Shown: piece by piece, positions 49,501-60,515 of the stretch | Layout: every line of letters starts with the position of its first letter | How positions within the stretch are numbered: the first letter of the stretch is position 1 | Assembly: GCF_004210375.1 (NCBI RefSeq) | Contig: NC_134833.1 | Location: 45,316,782-45,380,781, forward strand | Origin: Tachypleus tridentatus | Lineage: Eukaryota > Arthropoda > Merostomata > Xiphosura > Limulidae | Reading direction: 5' to 3' | Length of the DNA stretch: 64,000 nt | Program-made: the position numbers and the translations under genes | The notes under the pieces: model-generated | Seen by the model: the letters and a program-made list of their open reading frames with translations, nothing else | Database searches by the model: none | Told to the model about the DNA's origin: nothing

Positions 49501-50309
49501 CAAAATACTGTGTTGTTTAATTGGCCTGTTATTGTCTTGCTTCGTTTACGTTTAATTACTTATTAGCATTAATTATGTGCTGAACACTGACAGCAAGTTG
49601 TGAAAGTCATATGTCACAAATATTCATTATGGCAATAATCACATTTCTTTCACTCATGTAAGTCAAACACTTGTTCGACATTGTACAACAATGTAATTGT
49701 ACTGACAACAAGAACATCAGAATTAGTTTTCAAAATAAATGATGTTAACAACAAATATTTACAGAATAATAAACATATGTAGTAGCATGAGTTATACAAG
49801 GTAAACTATAAGTATGTAACTTGTCTTAATTCTAGAGTTAACATTTTCTTCACATAATAAAAGAGCTAGGTTTTATTCTAATATGTTAATAAAGTGTTAA
49901 AAATATATAAAAAGGTACCTTTCTAAACAAATCAGACATATATTCTATGTGATTCTTACAAACACTTAATTTTCATGTAAATATTGAAATTAGAAGACGA
50001 CCTTAATGTTCACTACTTTTACAAATTTTACCTAGTCGTAGATCTGTGTACTATGGCACACAAGCTTGAAGTATGATTCATTTAAACACTCGATTATAAA
50101 TGCTACTGAGTCTTATACATTTGTAAATACATTTCTGGAGAAGCGTGGACGAAAAAACACGCGTACCACATAAACATAACATAGCACGTATACACAAGTT
50201 TGTATGTTGAACTTTAAAATCAAATTAAGCAACACAGCAACTGACCAGCTACAAAATCCAGTATTTTTTTAATAGATGAACAGAAATCTTTATACTGTTT
50301 AAAATGTTA
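46571..50309. other. beat intron 2, AT-rich stretch
   Basis: No element identified except the hairpin at 47461-47502 and AT microsatellite near 47840. The 113-codon frame at 48147-48488 has no recognisable domain and random-looking composition. Confidence 0.6.
47461..47502. repeat. perfect 14-bp inverted repeat
   Basis: ATCGTATAATTTTG at 47461-47474 and CAAAATTATACGAT at 47489-47502 with a 14-base loop. Possibly the ends of a tiny insertion or a chance palindrome. Confidence 0.6.
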
Positions 50310-50932
50310 AAATGGGGGTTGGACCCTTGAAGAATGATAAAGGAAGGCTAGAATCTGATTATTATAAGATGACAGGGTTATTAAATTTTCCTTTTTCTTC
50401 GGTTTTTTACCAATGAGGATTTAAGCAGTACTCCATATCCTGAACAGTTGATAAATGGAAACAAGATCAAACAAAGTGACTGCATTAATTCTGAGCTGGT
50501 TAAGAAAAGGTTAGGAAGTTTAAAAAAATAAAACTCTTTGGTCAGATAGTATATCCACAAATGTTTTGAAGGAAGTTACTAAATATTGGAAAAGTAAACC
50601 ACTTACTACTAATTTGTATAGATCTAAAACAGTGGGGGGGGGAAGGACCAGAGTATTGGAAGTTAGCTAATGCAACTCCTCCTTCCAAATGAGGTGATAA
50701 AATTATAGACTAATTAAGCTTACATCAGCTGTGAGAAAAGTTTTGGAAAGTCTGTTAAAAGATGCTTTTTAGAGTCATTTAACAAAGTTTACAATTTTAT
50801 CGGATAGTCAACATGGTTTCACTAAGGGAAAATCTTGCCTTACAAATATTTTGACGAGCTTTGAAAATGCATTTACAGATCAGGGTAAGGGTATAGATTT
50901 GGTACATCTGGATTTTCAGAAAGTAGAAAGTT
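50310..50932 (+). mobile_element. CR1/L2-type LINE, 5' RT piece, interrupted
   Basis: Mixed frames give VGPLKNDKGRLESDYYKMTG, LGSLKINKT, STNVLKEVTKYW, a fingers block degraded from a LANVTPIFKKG-type motif, ISLTSAV-like AYISCEK, and SDSQHGFTKGKSCLTNILTSF then LVHLDFQK. This is the fingers to early palm of a CR1-type RT. It stops abruptly at 50932, where a Jockey element begins; the matching 3' part resumes at about 53885. It is broken by frameshifts. Confidence 0.72.
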
Positions 50933-53884
50933 ACTGTCCACTACTCCATCTAAGACATATGCTGCTGCACTCTGTTCCACTGCTACAGTGAGAGTGTCGA
51001 CAGATCTCTCCACGCCTCCAACAAAGACATTCTCAAATCATGTAAGGAGTATTTTGCACTTAACTAATAAGTCATCGTCTACTTCTGTCTCTGTCCTCAC
51101 CATCTCTTCCAGTGACTGCCAAGGTTCATTCCTTTGGTTCTAGCTTATAGCGTTAGCTCATATATACCGTCTTCAGCCACAAGATGTAGAACCATTATTC
51201 ATTCACGCCCTGAGTTACTGAAATCTTCATCTACTGACAGAGATCTACCCACTCTACCCAAGGCAAAATCCATGGAGGACTTCCTTCTAATAAAGACAAA
51301 TAGCATGGTCATAAACCAAAGGATTCTCCATCTAATTAAAGATGGCCACTTTGATACATTGAAATTGTCGACGTTTCTGTTCTAATCTGGATGATACTAA
51401 GGCCTTGATTGATTTTTAACATCATGTGTGTCTTTACTTTCACAAAATATTTTTGAAACATGTTGATATAGTCAGCTTTTGACAGATTTTATACTGGCAT
51501 GAGAGATTGTGTGAGAAATGAGTGCATGAAGAGGTGGCACTGCTGGTTAACTACCACATGTCCACCTTGTCTTTGCAATTCGATACACCCTTGGAGGCTG
51601 TTGCAATCTATGATACCTTTGGTTGTGCCATCACTGTTTGTTCTCTTTACTTGTCTTCTGGAGAGTCTCATGATCAATCATGCCGTGATGCTCTCATTTA
51701 ACAGTTGCTGTCTTCCTTTTTAGTGTTGGGAGACATTAATGGGCACAATCCCCTCTGAGTAGTGCTTGTATTGATAGAAGGGTCTGTTCTTCAGAGACTA
51801 TGCTTTCAGATTACAACCTTTCTCTCATGAATATCGGTTTTTATACACATTTTCATGCACCTATTCGGTCTTTTGCTGCTATTGATCTCTCTGTCTGCTC
51901 CCCTTCATTTTTCTCTGTTTTTTCTTAAAAGACTCACATTGACCTACAGGACGGAAATCGTTTTGAAGATTTGCCATATGGGTTCAACACTTTCCTGTTC
52001 GTTTCCACAGGAACTTGGTGTCCTTCAGGGCTATGCTTTGAATATCACACATTTTCGTATCAAGATTAATGCTAGAACTGCATAACTTCCTCCTACTGTC
52101 ACAAATGGGCTCTATGTTGACGACTTTCATATCTCTTGTCAGTTATTGAACATGATATTTTAGCACCAGTTTCAGACTGTCTTCAATTATTTTTGTAGTA
52201 GGCCAGAGCAAATAATTTTTCCTTTTCTTTCTCCAATTCTACTTGCATACACTTTTGCTACCAATGGGTATACACACTGATTCCTAGCTCTGTCTTGGTG
52301 ATGTTGTTCTTCCTAAGGTTCCTGAGGTAAAGTTCTTGGGGCTTATCTTTGACATAAGCTGACGTTCATTCCTCGTATCCAGCAGCTACGTGTGAAGTGT
52401 AAGAGAACACTAAATATCCTCCATATCCTCTTTTCCACTTTTAGGAGCGTGGATCACTTTCCATGCTCAGGATTTATCTTGCTCTCATTTGCTCCAAACA
52501 GGTTTCTGTTCTATGAACTGTCAGATTTAAAAGATGTTGGACACCCTATTTACCATCTGAGGCTTTGGCTCTGCACGGAAGCTTAATACACTAATTCAGT
52601 CCAGAGTTTGCATACTGAGTTGCACAAACCACCTCTTCACCTCCACTTTTTGTAACTTTCTTTGCAGTATACCATTAAACTTCGATCATTTTAACAATAT
52701 CCTATCTGGGTTTATGTCTTCCTCCTTTAGTGAACTATGCTCTTTATGCTTTTTTCGAATAAATGGTCTACCGTTCTTCCCTTTGGTCTTCATATTCAGG
52801 CACAGCTGGCTGAGTTGGTTACGTCTCTAGACAATGCTTCTGTCTCTACTGATCAGCCCATCCCATCATGGCTAATTAACGTCTCCACCTATGACCGTTT
52901 TTTAAGTCATCTGAGGATAGCAAATATTCCCGATTGGAAGTACCATTTTCTTTTGCCGAACATCTTTTGAACCATTTTTCCATTCCAGTCTACATGGATG
53001 CTCGAAACTTAGGTGCCTCTGTGAAATCTGCTATGATTTTTGTTACTTGTATGCCATTTATCTTGCCCTGAATCATCTAGAAGTTATGCAGTATACAAAT
53101 TGTACTATTTACACCCACTCTCTTCGCTTTTTAGTGGCCATAGAATAGCTTAGCATTAGTTCCTTACCCTGTTCTCGTCCGTATTCAATAACGACTGCAC
53201 TATTTTTTCTTTATCTGTTATCCATATCCATTTTTTTTAAATACTTGGCCATATCGGCATGCGCGTGAACGAGCTCGCTGACACCATGGTTACATCCATC
53301 TGTTTCGGTACAGTCAAAGCCATACATGGACTGTGATACTATATTGAAAGCTCGACTCCACGCCAGTTAGCTATCGACTTGGAATGAGCAATTCGTAACA
53401 AGCTTTTCTAGGCCACACCTTTTGCTGTTCTTTGAATGTCTTATGTCCGTGCGAATTGGAAAGAGAAAGCTGTCCTACTTAGACTAAGCTTTTTAACTCA
53501 TCGTTTTATTTTATTTAAAACTAACCTACCAATGTATGGCCTTTGTGAAACTCATGTCCCATTGTCCACGTTTCACTTTCGTGCCATTCTTACGACCGTG
53601 GGAGACGGCAACATTTTAGGTATGTTTTTTTTATGGATTTACTCCTAATGTTGGATAGTGTCATTGACGATGGTAACACTATCTAATTTGTTTGTGTTTT
53701 TAACTTTTTACGAGGCATTGATTTTCTTTAATTCTATTTAACTCTTTAATCCGAATTTTGGAAATTATTTCGTTTTAACTCTAGTTATTTTTACAATAAT
53801 TTTACTTTTACGTTTATTATCAGTTGTTTGGCCCAGGTAACCTAGTTGCTTTGCGCTAATACACACTAAACAACCAACCAACGG
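50933..53884 (+). mobile_element. Jockey-type non-LTR retrotransposon, degraded
   Basis: Order of recognisable blocks: an ORF1-like serine/threonine-rich stretch with SKTYAAALCST and KSMEDFLLIKTN (50940-51385); an apurinic-type endonuclease with LDTPLEAVAIYDTFGCAITV, CSLYLSSGESHD, LVLGDINGHNP and FHAPIRSFAAIDLSVCSPS (51560-51900); RT palm with NGLYVDDFHISCQ around 52110-52140 and IQQLRVKCKRTLNILHILFS (52375-52440); then STDQPIPSWLINVSTYDR and an RNase H-like tail (52850-53300). The 3' end is GGCCCAGGTAACCTAG followed by an AACCAACCAAC tail at 53865-53881. Many stops and deletions make it inactive. Short open frames inside are fragments. Confidence 0.82.
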
Positions 53885-54580
53885 AAATAGATATTGGTGT
53901 AACAGTCGTTTAGACTCCTAAGCCATTCAAGTAATGTGCTATTGCTATTGTAGGACAAATAGGGTTTTAAATTGTATCTACAGAAATACTGGATACATGT
54001 CTAAAGAGGTTATTATTTCATTGTATTGGTAGCCACATTTGAAATATTGTGTTGAGTCATGGGTTCCTTACTGTAGGAAAGACATTGAATTATTGGAAAG
54101 AATTCAAAGAAGAGTTACTAAAATGATGCCAAGGATGAAACGGTTGCCATGCAAGGATTGGCTAAATTCTCTCAATTTGTTTTCTCTTGAAAACAGAAGA
54201 GTATGGGGAATCTGACTGAGGTTTTTAATATTGTAGAAATATTTGATGATATTGATGGATCTTTTTTCTTCGTATTAAACAATGAGAATAGTAGGACTAT
54301 GGGATACAAATATAAGTTTTGGTAGAGTAAGGGTAATTTCCAGCTAAGAAAATTTTATTTTTCTAATACAGTGGTTCGCCTTTAGATGTCGTAGAGCACT
54401 AAATTTAAGTGAGTCTAATAAAAAGCTTGATAAATATACGAATGATAAAGGTTGGCTTTAAGATTTTATATTTTGTTTAATTATTTTAATTTCGTTGAGA
54501 AGACGAAATAGCCGAGATAGACGAATAGGTCTCTTGTTCCAAAACATTAGTATGTTATTACATTACAGATTTGAAGAACG
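53885..54580 (+). mobile_element. CR1/L2-type LINE, 3' piece after Jockey
   Basis: Shifted frames read EIDIGVTVV, LKYCVESWVPYCRKDIELL-like with LLERIQRRVTKMMPRMKRLP, LNSLNLFSLENRRVWG, EVFNIVEIFDDIDGSFFF and SESNKKLDKYTNDKGWL, the conserved C terminus of CR1-like RT proteins. The 3' end carries GACGAAATAGCCGAGATAGA and TCTCTTGTTCCAAAACATTA with a TTACATTACA tail. Compared with the 50310-50932 piece about 130-150 codons of RT palm are missing between them. Confidence 0.72.
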
Positions 54581-55089
54581 GCACCGATACCCTTATGAAA
54601 TAATATGAAAAGATAGATTTTGTTCTATACAAGACAATTAACTAGTTTGCATTACATTGAATATTTGTCCATTTTTTACATACTAAAACACAAAATGGTT
54701 AGACAGTTTTAAAATGAGCAATGAGTAAATGTGCAACATGATTAAATCAGACTTCCAATATATGTTAATGAAAAATGTGTGTAAGATATTATATAACATA
54801 CTTCAACCCACATGCCCAGTGTTCCGAGAGTATACTTTAACTTTAGACTACGTCTGATTCCCTACATCTGACTTTTGCAGCGTCGCTGTATATGGTAAAT
54901 AAACCAGTAGTGTTTCTGTTTATAAAAGCTTTTTGAGTAGATTATTTTAATCTAATAAGTTACATAGTAAAATCGCACAGTTGGGTCATATTTTTAACAT
55001 GTGGGATGCGTTGTTTATGCTTTATCACAAATTGTTATAATTTCTGATCTATTATTTTGTGCTTCAAAGTGAATTCCCTGCAGAACCCT

Positions 55090-55222
55090 CTCCCCAATGG
55101 CACTGATGGTATGTCTGCGGACTTACAACGCTAGAAACCTGTTTTCAATACCAGTGATGAGCAGAGCACAGATAGCCCATCGTGTAGATTTGTGCTTAAT
55201 TTAAAGCAAACAGACAAACCAA
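55090..55222 (+). mobile_element. SINE family 2, subtype A, full length
   Basis: CTCCCCAATGGCACTGATGG, GCGGACTTACAACGCTAGAA, TTTTCAATACCAGTGATGAG and GCAGAGCACAGATAGCCCAT with an AAACAGACAAAC tail. Confidence 0.88.
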
Positions 55223-55261
55223 GTAGATTATGATATCACATTACATTTTGTGGCAAAATGT

Positions 55262-55345
55262 AGTAGGTCTCTTGTTCCAAAACATTACGTTATGTTATTA
55301 CATTACAGATTTTTTACAGATTACATTATTACATTACATGACGAG
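55262..55345 (+). mobile_element. second CR1 3' tail, short
   Basis: TAGGTCTCTTGTTCCAAAAC and TTATGTTATTACATTACAGA here repeat the last 50 bases of the CR1 copy ending near 54575, followed by extra TTACATTACA units. This fits an extremely 5'-truncated CR1 insertion, or local duplication. It lies just after a SINE at 55090-55222. Confidence 0.5.
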
Positions 55346-55879
55346 TTTTGCTATTTATTTCAATTAGTTTATGCAATAGAAAATTTTGTTTTGAAAATTT
55401 TACATTGATGATTGGATTTCTTATACAGAAAGCCACGCATATGGAAGTCCATTTGACAAAACACAGTATCATTGTCATTATATGTATATTAAAAAAAATG
55501 AACATATATAGAATTTAATAAATTTTTCATAAAAACAGATATAAAAATGAAAATAAGGTTAATCAGATCATGATAAATTGCATACAGTCTTACTGTATAT
55601 TTTCCATACTGTATTTAAATTAGATGATACAAACGAAACTAAATCCAGGATTTGAACATTCGACATGAAACAGCCATTACTATAGACACTATAAATTAAG
55701 CTAATATGCTATACAAATAATCAAATTGTAAGAAAATATTAATAATTTTACTTATTCATGCACTTTTTTTAGTATTATGAATTGAACATACAACAGGTTC
55801 TAGGAATCATACAATTTAGTAATGTATCTGAAGGTCAAATTTATTTATGTATAAATTTATTGGAAAACATTAGTTTCCA

Positions 55880-56770
55880 GAAGAGTGTTGTTGTTTGAAG
55901 TCAATCACAAAGACGCACAATGAGGCAGTTGTTGGGACGGATTTATTATACATACATATATTTCAAATCGGTGTTTGTTTCAGTTAAATATATATTTAGA
56001 AATGCATGTAATTAGTACTGTTAAATGTGTTGCGAAATTTCACTCTATTCTTGTATGTTCTAGAAAATTCTCGAGTGTAAGAATCAACAATGTACTATAT
56101 GTGTTTGTGAATATCAATGATCACCAGTATTATTGTTTAAGCTGAAAAGTCTAGAATCTCAACTAGCTTTTATAAAAGGTATGAAATGCAACTCTCAAAG
56201 AGACAACATATATATTGTTGGTTTGCAACAGTTGGTGTATTACAAATCTCAAAAGCTACAGTTGTGATTAAAACTTACTAATTGGGATAACATGTTTTGA
56301 CAAGAACGTTTATAGATTTCGAACATTATAACTCGTTTAACTTCAGCGGATTAACATCAGACGTTAGTATTTATCGAAGATATTCTATAACTTCAGCGAA
56401 AAAACTCACATGCGATCAGCGAGAGATAGCTAGTTCTCTGTTAAGTGAATTGTATCTATATCAACTCAGAATGCTTCGCTCATCGTAAGCAGTCGATAAA
56501 ATATTTTGTTTCAGACAAGACAAAAGACTCAATATTATTTGTAGGTTTGTAAAACTTTTGTATACAAATTATTTATAATAACCATTATTATACATTGTAT
56601 TGTTATCTATATATATTCGTAAATTAGATTTGTGTTAAAAATGAAAAATATCTCAACATTTAATTATTTTTTAATTAATATTAAAATTTAACTCAATTTC
56701 AGGCTATATTAATTCGTAATATGTAACATTATATATTGGAGGTTCGTCCGAGATTAATCATAATACGTAA
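55880..56770 (+). mobile_element. Ty3-like solo LTR, copy 2
   Basis: Shares with copy 1 the blocks CGTTTATAGATTTCGAAC, TTCAGCGGATTAACATCAGA, ATATCAACTCAGAATG, and GGTTTGTAAAACTTTTGTAT, and ends ...TTTCAGGCTATATTAATTC then TGGAGGTTCGTCCGAGAT, an almost exact match to a proline-tRNA primer site. Sequence after the primer site switches within about 20 bases to a reverse-oriented SINE, so the internal region is gone. It lies in beat intron 2. The 63-codon open frame inside it is not a gene. Confidence 0.6.
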
Positions 56771-56772
56771 CA

Positions 56773-56853
56773 CTGTACTTTGTCCACCTCAGGTTTCGAA
56801 ACATAATTTTTGGCGGTGAAAGGCCGCAAACATGCCGCTGTGCCCAAGAGTGT
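56773..56853 (-). mobile_element. SINE family 2, minus, 3'-truncated
   Basis: Reverse strand reads TTGGGCACAGCGGCATGTTT, GTTTCGAAACCTGAGGTGGA and CAAAGTACAGTG, then stops at the LTR boundary at 56770. Confidence 0.75.
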
Positions 56854-57685
56854 AAATTAAACTATCCTTAGTCGTGAAGTGAGATATATAACAAGACATA
56901 GTGTAATATATCAAATAATAATTTTATATATTCAACAATTATTATAGGTATAATATCATAAGTAAACGGTAAACTCAAATCAAACTGCATTAGTTAGTTA
57001 ATATGATGCATACGACATATATCTAGAGTTTGAATGTTTTATGTTAATACGAAAAATAGTCCTCATTATTTATTCTAAGCTAAATTTGTGTATGGATAAC
57101 CATGAATATGCTATACAATTAGTCAATCTGTAATACAGAAAATGATAATTTTACATTCAAAATACTTTGATTATTGTTAAATAAATGGATATTAAAGTGC
57201 AATTATAGTAGGAAATTTACTATAATGATAATGCAGAAGTTAACACAGTGTTTAGAACTGTAGAGAACGAAACAATAGTTTTTGTATGACATCAGACAAT
57301 TTCACAACCATGTATCAAGTATTCTGGTGATTCGCTTGCAAAACCCACAATAAAATATCTGTCTGCACCACTCAACATGGATAATTTCGTCCTCCCCCCA
57401 TCATTTCCCACCCAGGATATCCACTCAGTATTAATACGTACAGCAGATCCTTTAGGTGTAGAACAGATTGTTTAACTACTAAGATGTAGGTCCTATAAAG
57501 TATAGTATAAATGAAGTTCATATGAAAATGTACTTAGACATTAGTTCACTAACCTCACACAATCTACATAACAAAAACAGCTCCGTAGTTTCAATATTCT
57601 CCAAAACAACCATTGAAATCATCACATTGGGAAATAATCAATAAACTACTAAAATAAATTAACAAACTAAAATATTTTTAAAATA
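56854..57685. other. unassigned intronic sequence
   Basis: AT-rich; nothing recognised between the SINE at 56853 and the mariner-like remnant. Confidence 0.6.
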
Positions 57686-57921
57686 CAAGATGTTCGGAAA
57701 GTCACTGTGCAGTTTTGTAATCATATGTTATTATATTTCAGATTTTGATCCCAATATGGTTTTAACAACTGAAGAACGGGTATGGCTCGTCGAACACGTA
57801 TTCCGAGAAGGTGGTAGATACACAGATGTGGTGCGACAACGATTTGCTGACAAATTCACAGATACACCTGTTCCACATCGCAATAAATATATAAGTACAC
57901 AGTGACTTTCCGAACATCCTG
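57686..57921 (+). mobile_element. mariner-like element remnant, copy C, with transposase N terminus
   Basis: Same TIR family (CAAGATGTTCGGAAAGTCAC with inverted counterpart), TA at 57684-57685 and 57922-57923. Inside, an ATG at 57756 opens VLTTEERVWLVEHVFREGGR and YTDVVRQRFADKFTDTPVPH, a helix-turn-helix module I associate with the N terminus of IS630/mariner-type transposases in arthropods. The remainder of the transposase is deleted, the frame running into the right TIR. It identifies the autonomous parent of copies A and B. Confidence 0.8.
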
Positions 57922-58357
57922 TATAATTAATTAAATAAACATTTAAATGATATTGAACCCTAATTTAAATATTTTATTAACTGAAGTTGTGGTCATACCA
58001 CAACAATGAATATTTATGAAAATATTAAATAGCATTTTATACGTATATATATATTAGTAAATACTTTATTGGATTGTTTCACATTATTAATATAAAAATA
58101 AAATTATTCGGAAATTATCTCCCACTTTAGGGCTTGGATCCCTATGCTGTTGGTGATGTCAGTATAACTATACTCCAATATGAACGAAGGTATTTCATAT
58201 ATTAAAAAAAGACAAACTTAATATCGTTAAGCTTGCCTATTAAATAAATACTTAACTATAGATATTGTTTAAATTGAATTGGTAGGTATATAATTATTTA
58301 TAAAAATAAAGATAATTCGTGTACTAAATTGTTATAAGATTTTTATGATTCATGTCC

Positions 58358-58752
58358 CCTGATTGGACAGCGACAAGTCTACGAATTTACGACGTTAAAA
58401 TTATGGCTTCGATTCTCTTCGATGGGGCTCGGCATGGCCAGGTTGTTAAGGTACTCGACTCGTAATCCGAGGGTCGCGGGTTCGAATCCTCGTCACACCA
58501 AACATACTCTCTCTTTCAGCCATGGGAGCGTTATAATGTAACGGCCAATTCATTATTCGTTGGTAAAAGAGTTGTCCAAGAGTTGGCGGTGGGTGGTGAT
58601 GACCAACTGCCTTCCCTCTAGTCTTACACTGATAAATTAGTGACTGTTAGGCTGATATTCTTCGAGTAGCTTTGCGTGAAATTATAAAAACAAAAAACAA
58701 ACCCTTTGACGGACATGGCAGATAGCTTGATGTGGTTTTGCTATAAAACACC
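58358..58752 (+). mobile_element. SINE family 2, subtype B, split by a SINE 1
   Basis: 5' part 58358-58425 (GATTGGACAGCGACAAGTCT, GGCTTCGATTCTCTTCGATG) and 3' part 58704-58752 (GACATGGCAGATAGCTTGAT, GTGGTTTTGCTATAAAACAC) become one family-2 copy when the family-1 SINE at 58426-58703 is removed. Confidence 0.8.
58426..58703 (+). mobile_element. SINE family 1, copy 15, nested in SINE 2
   Basis: Full length from GGCTCGGCATGGCCAGGTTG to CTTTGCGTGAAATTATAAAA plus tail. It is younger than the surrounding family-2 copy. Confidence 0.9.
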
Positions 58753-58754
58753 GA

Positions 58755-59056
58755 TACCTATAAACTCGCCATCTGAGAGTTACGGGTTCAAATCCCCGTT
58801 TCGGCCCAAATAGCCTAGTTGTATTGCACTAAAAAACGCCAAATCAACCAACCAATTCCGTTCACAAACACATACTCGCTCTTTCAGTCGTGAGGATGTT
58901 ATTATTGTCGGTCAGTTCCATTAATCGTTGATAAAAAAGTAGCCCAAGAGTTGGCGGTGTGTGGTAATGATTAGCTCCCTTCCCTCTAGTCTTTCGTTGC
59001 TTAGTTAGGAACAGCTGGCGCAGATAACCATCGTGTAGGTTTGCACGAAATTCAAA
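58755..59056 (+). mobile_element. SINE family 1, copy 16, split by a LINE tail
   Basis: Head remnant 58755-58800 (ACTCGCCATCTGAGAGTTAC, GGGTTCAAATCCCCGTT) and body 58858-59056 (ACATACTCGCTCTTTCAGTC to GCACGAAATTCAAA) flank a 57-base insertion. Confidence 0.8.
58801..58857 (+). mobile_element. Jockey 3' end, 57-bp insertion
   Basis: TCGGCCCAAATAGCCTAGTT and CAAATCAACCAACCAATT match the 3' end of the Jockey copy at 53825-53881. CCGTT occurs at 58796-58800 and again at 58858-58862, a plausible target duplication. Confidence 0.7.
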
Positions 59057-59654
59057 CTTTACTATTTATTTAATTTAAGTTTAGTTGTTTGTTTCTATTG
59101 ATTATCATTTACCATAACTATTTGTGTACTTATATCCATTTATTTATTTACCTCTTGTTTTTAATTCAAGTCAATCAAATAAATTTAGACAGCTTTTAAT
59201 TGTTTGGTTTATTGACTGTACGTATATCTTCCAGAATTATTTGAAAAGTTAAGAAACCACAGAATGCCAGTCTCTTCTCGGGAACTCGTACATACGCTTT
59301 AACTACTTCCCGTGTGTTACGAGAATGATCTAGCCATTTTCTTTAGAGTCTCTCAGTATTCAATCTATTCTATGCACTTTAAAAATAACGACATCTCTTT
59401 AATATTTAATACAAATAGCTACTTAAACAGAGGAATAGACGGTTCAATTTATTTATTTCTAAGCATTACCATTACTATATTTTCTGCACCATAGCTAATT
59501 TAATTCGTATAGAAACAGCTGTCGCTCCCCAGGCTACGATTCCTTGTTGCAAAATAAAGTCAACTAATCAATGATATAATACATTTAATTTATCTATCGA
59601 CAAAAATCCTCTGACATTTACAAATATGTATACTAACTTTCACGTTTTTTAGTT
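59057..59654. other. unassigned intronic sequence
   Basis: AT-rich; a 60-codon frame at 59312-59494 shows no domain. Confidence 0.6.
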
Positions 59655-60475
59655 AAATCTGATACATGGGGCCTCTAGTTTATTCAGTTATTTATAGTGA
59701 CTCCTAAGTGTTTAGCTTTATCTATTCAGCTTGGAGCAGGTACATTGTTGGGGGTAAAGTTGGGTATAGTTGTTTTCATGAATATTAAGAACTGCAGGAA
59801 TTGGCTGATCTGTGTTAAAGAGAGAGAATGTCGTATAGTTTTTTGTTTTATAACGTTACGTGATAGTGTATTTTCACCTCACCAAAACTTTAATGTTCTC
59901 TCTCTGTAGTACTAGGGGTTTCTTCCCAATTATAATTTGCTTAAAGCAGTGTTGTATCGTCAGCAAGCGAAATCAACCTTCCGTCCTGTACTAAGTTTAT
60001 AAATACTAATTATTATTTATAAATGATATAAAAATGACTGGTCCTAAAGCTGTAGCCTGTGGAACTGAATATTCTGAAGTAAACTGATCGTTGACAATAC
60101 AGTTTACTTTAACCATCTGAGGTCTACTCTGTAAGTACCAATCTAACACAACACCTCTAACTCCGATATTGCACGACTTAGCTACCATATCAAAGGCCCA
60201 AGAACACGGCCGCACCATCCTATCTTGTCTAGGTGGTCAGTAACGTACGTAGGTATTTCTGACACGGCATTTCAAGTATCTATACCCTTCAGAAATCCAT
60301 ACTGATTACATAGTAACTGTCTGTTATTTTCCAAGAATTCTTCTAAATTTTTCAAAATATAATTTGAACAGCTTTCTCCAAGACTTTAGCAGGATTTGAC
60401 AGTAATGAAACTGACCTATAGCTGGACAGTAGTTTTGGATCGTCACTTTTGTATATTGGGATAATTTTGAAATAA
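59655..60475 (-). mobile_element. non-LTR retrotransposon RT fragment
   Basis: Translated in shifting frames the minus strand gives IQNYCPAIGQ-like finger debris, EFLENNRQLLCNQYGFLKGI, AVSEIPTYVTDHLD, CNIGVRGVVLDWYLQSRPQM, SEYSVPQATALGPVIFISFI and LISLADDTTLL, the fingers-palm order of a LINE reverse transcriptase, then thumb-like AKHLGVTINN. The palm motif is ADD, so the metal-binding pair is retained, but PQG has become PQA and stops abound. The clade is not certain (I, R1 or Jockey group). The 5' truncation point lies about 40 bases inside the intron from the beat exon 2 donor. Confidence 0.7.
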
Positions 60476-60515
60476 ATAGAACGGTATAGCAAAAGCAATA
60501 AAATATTTTACTTAC

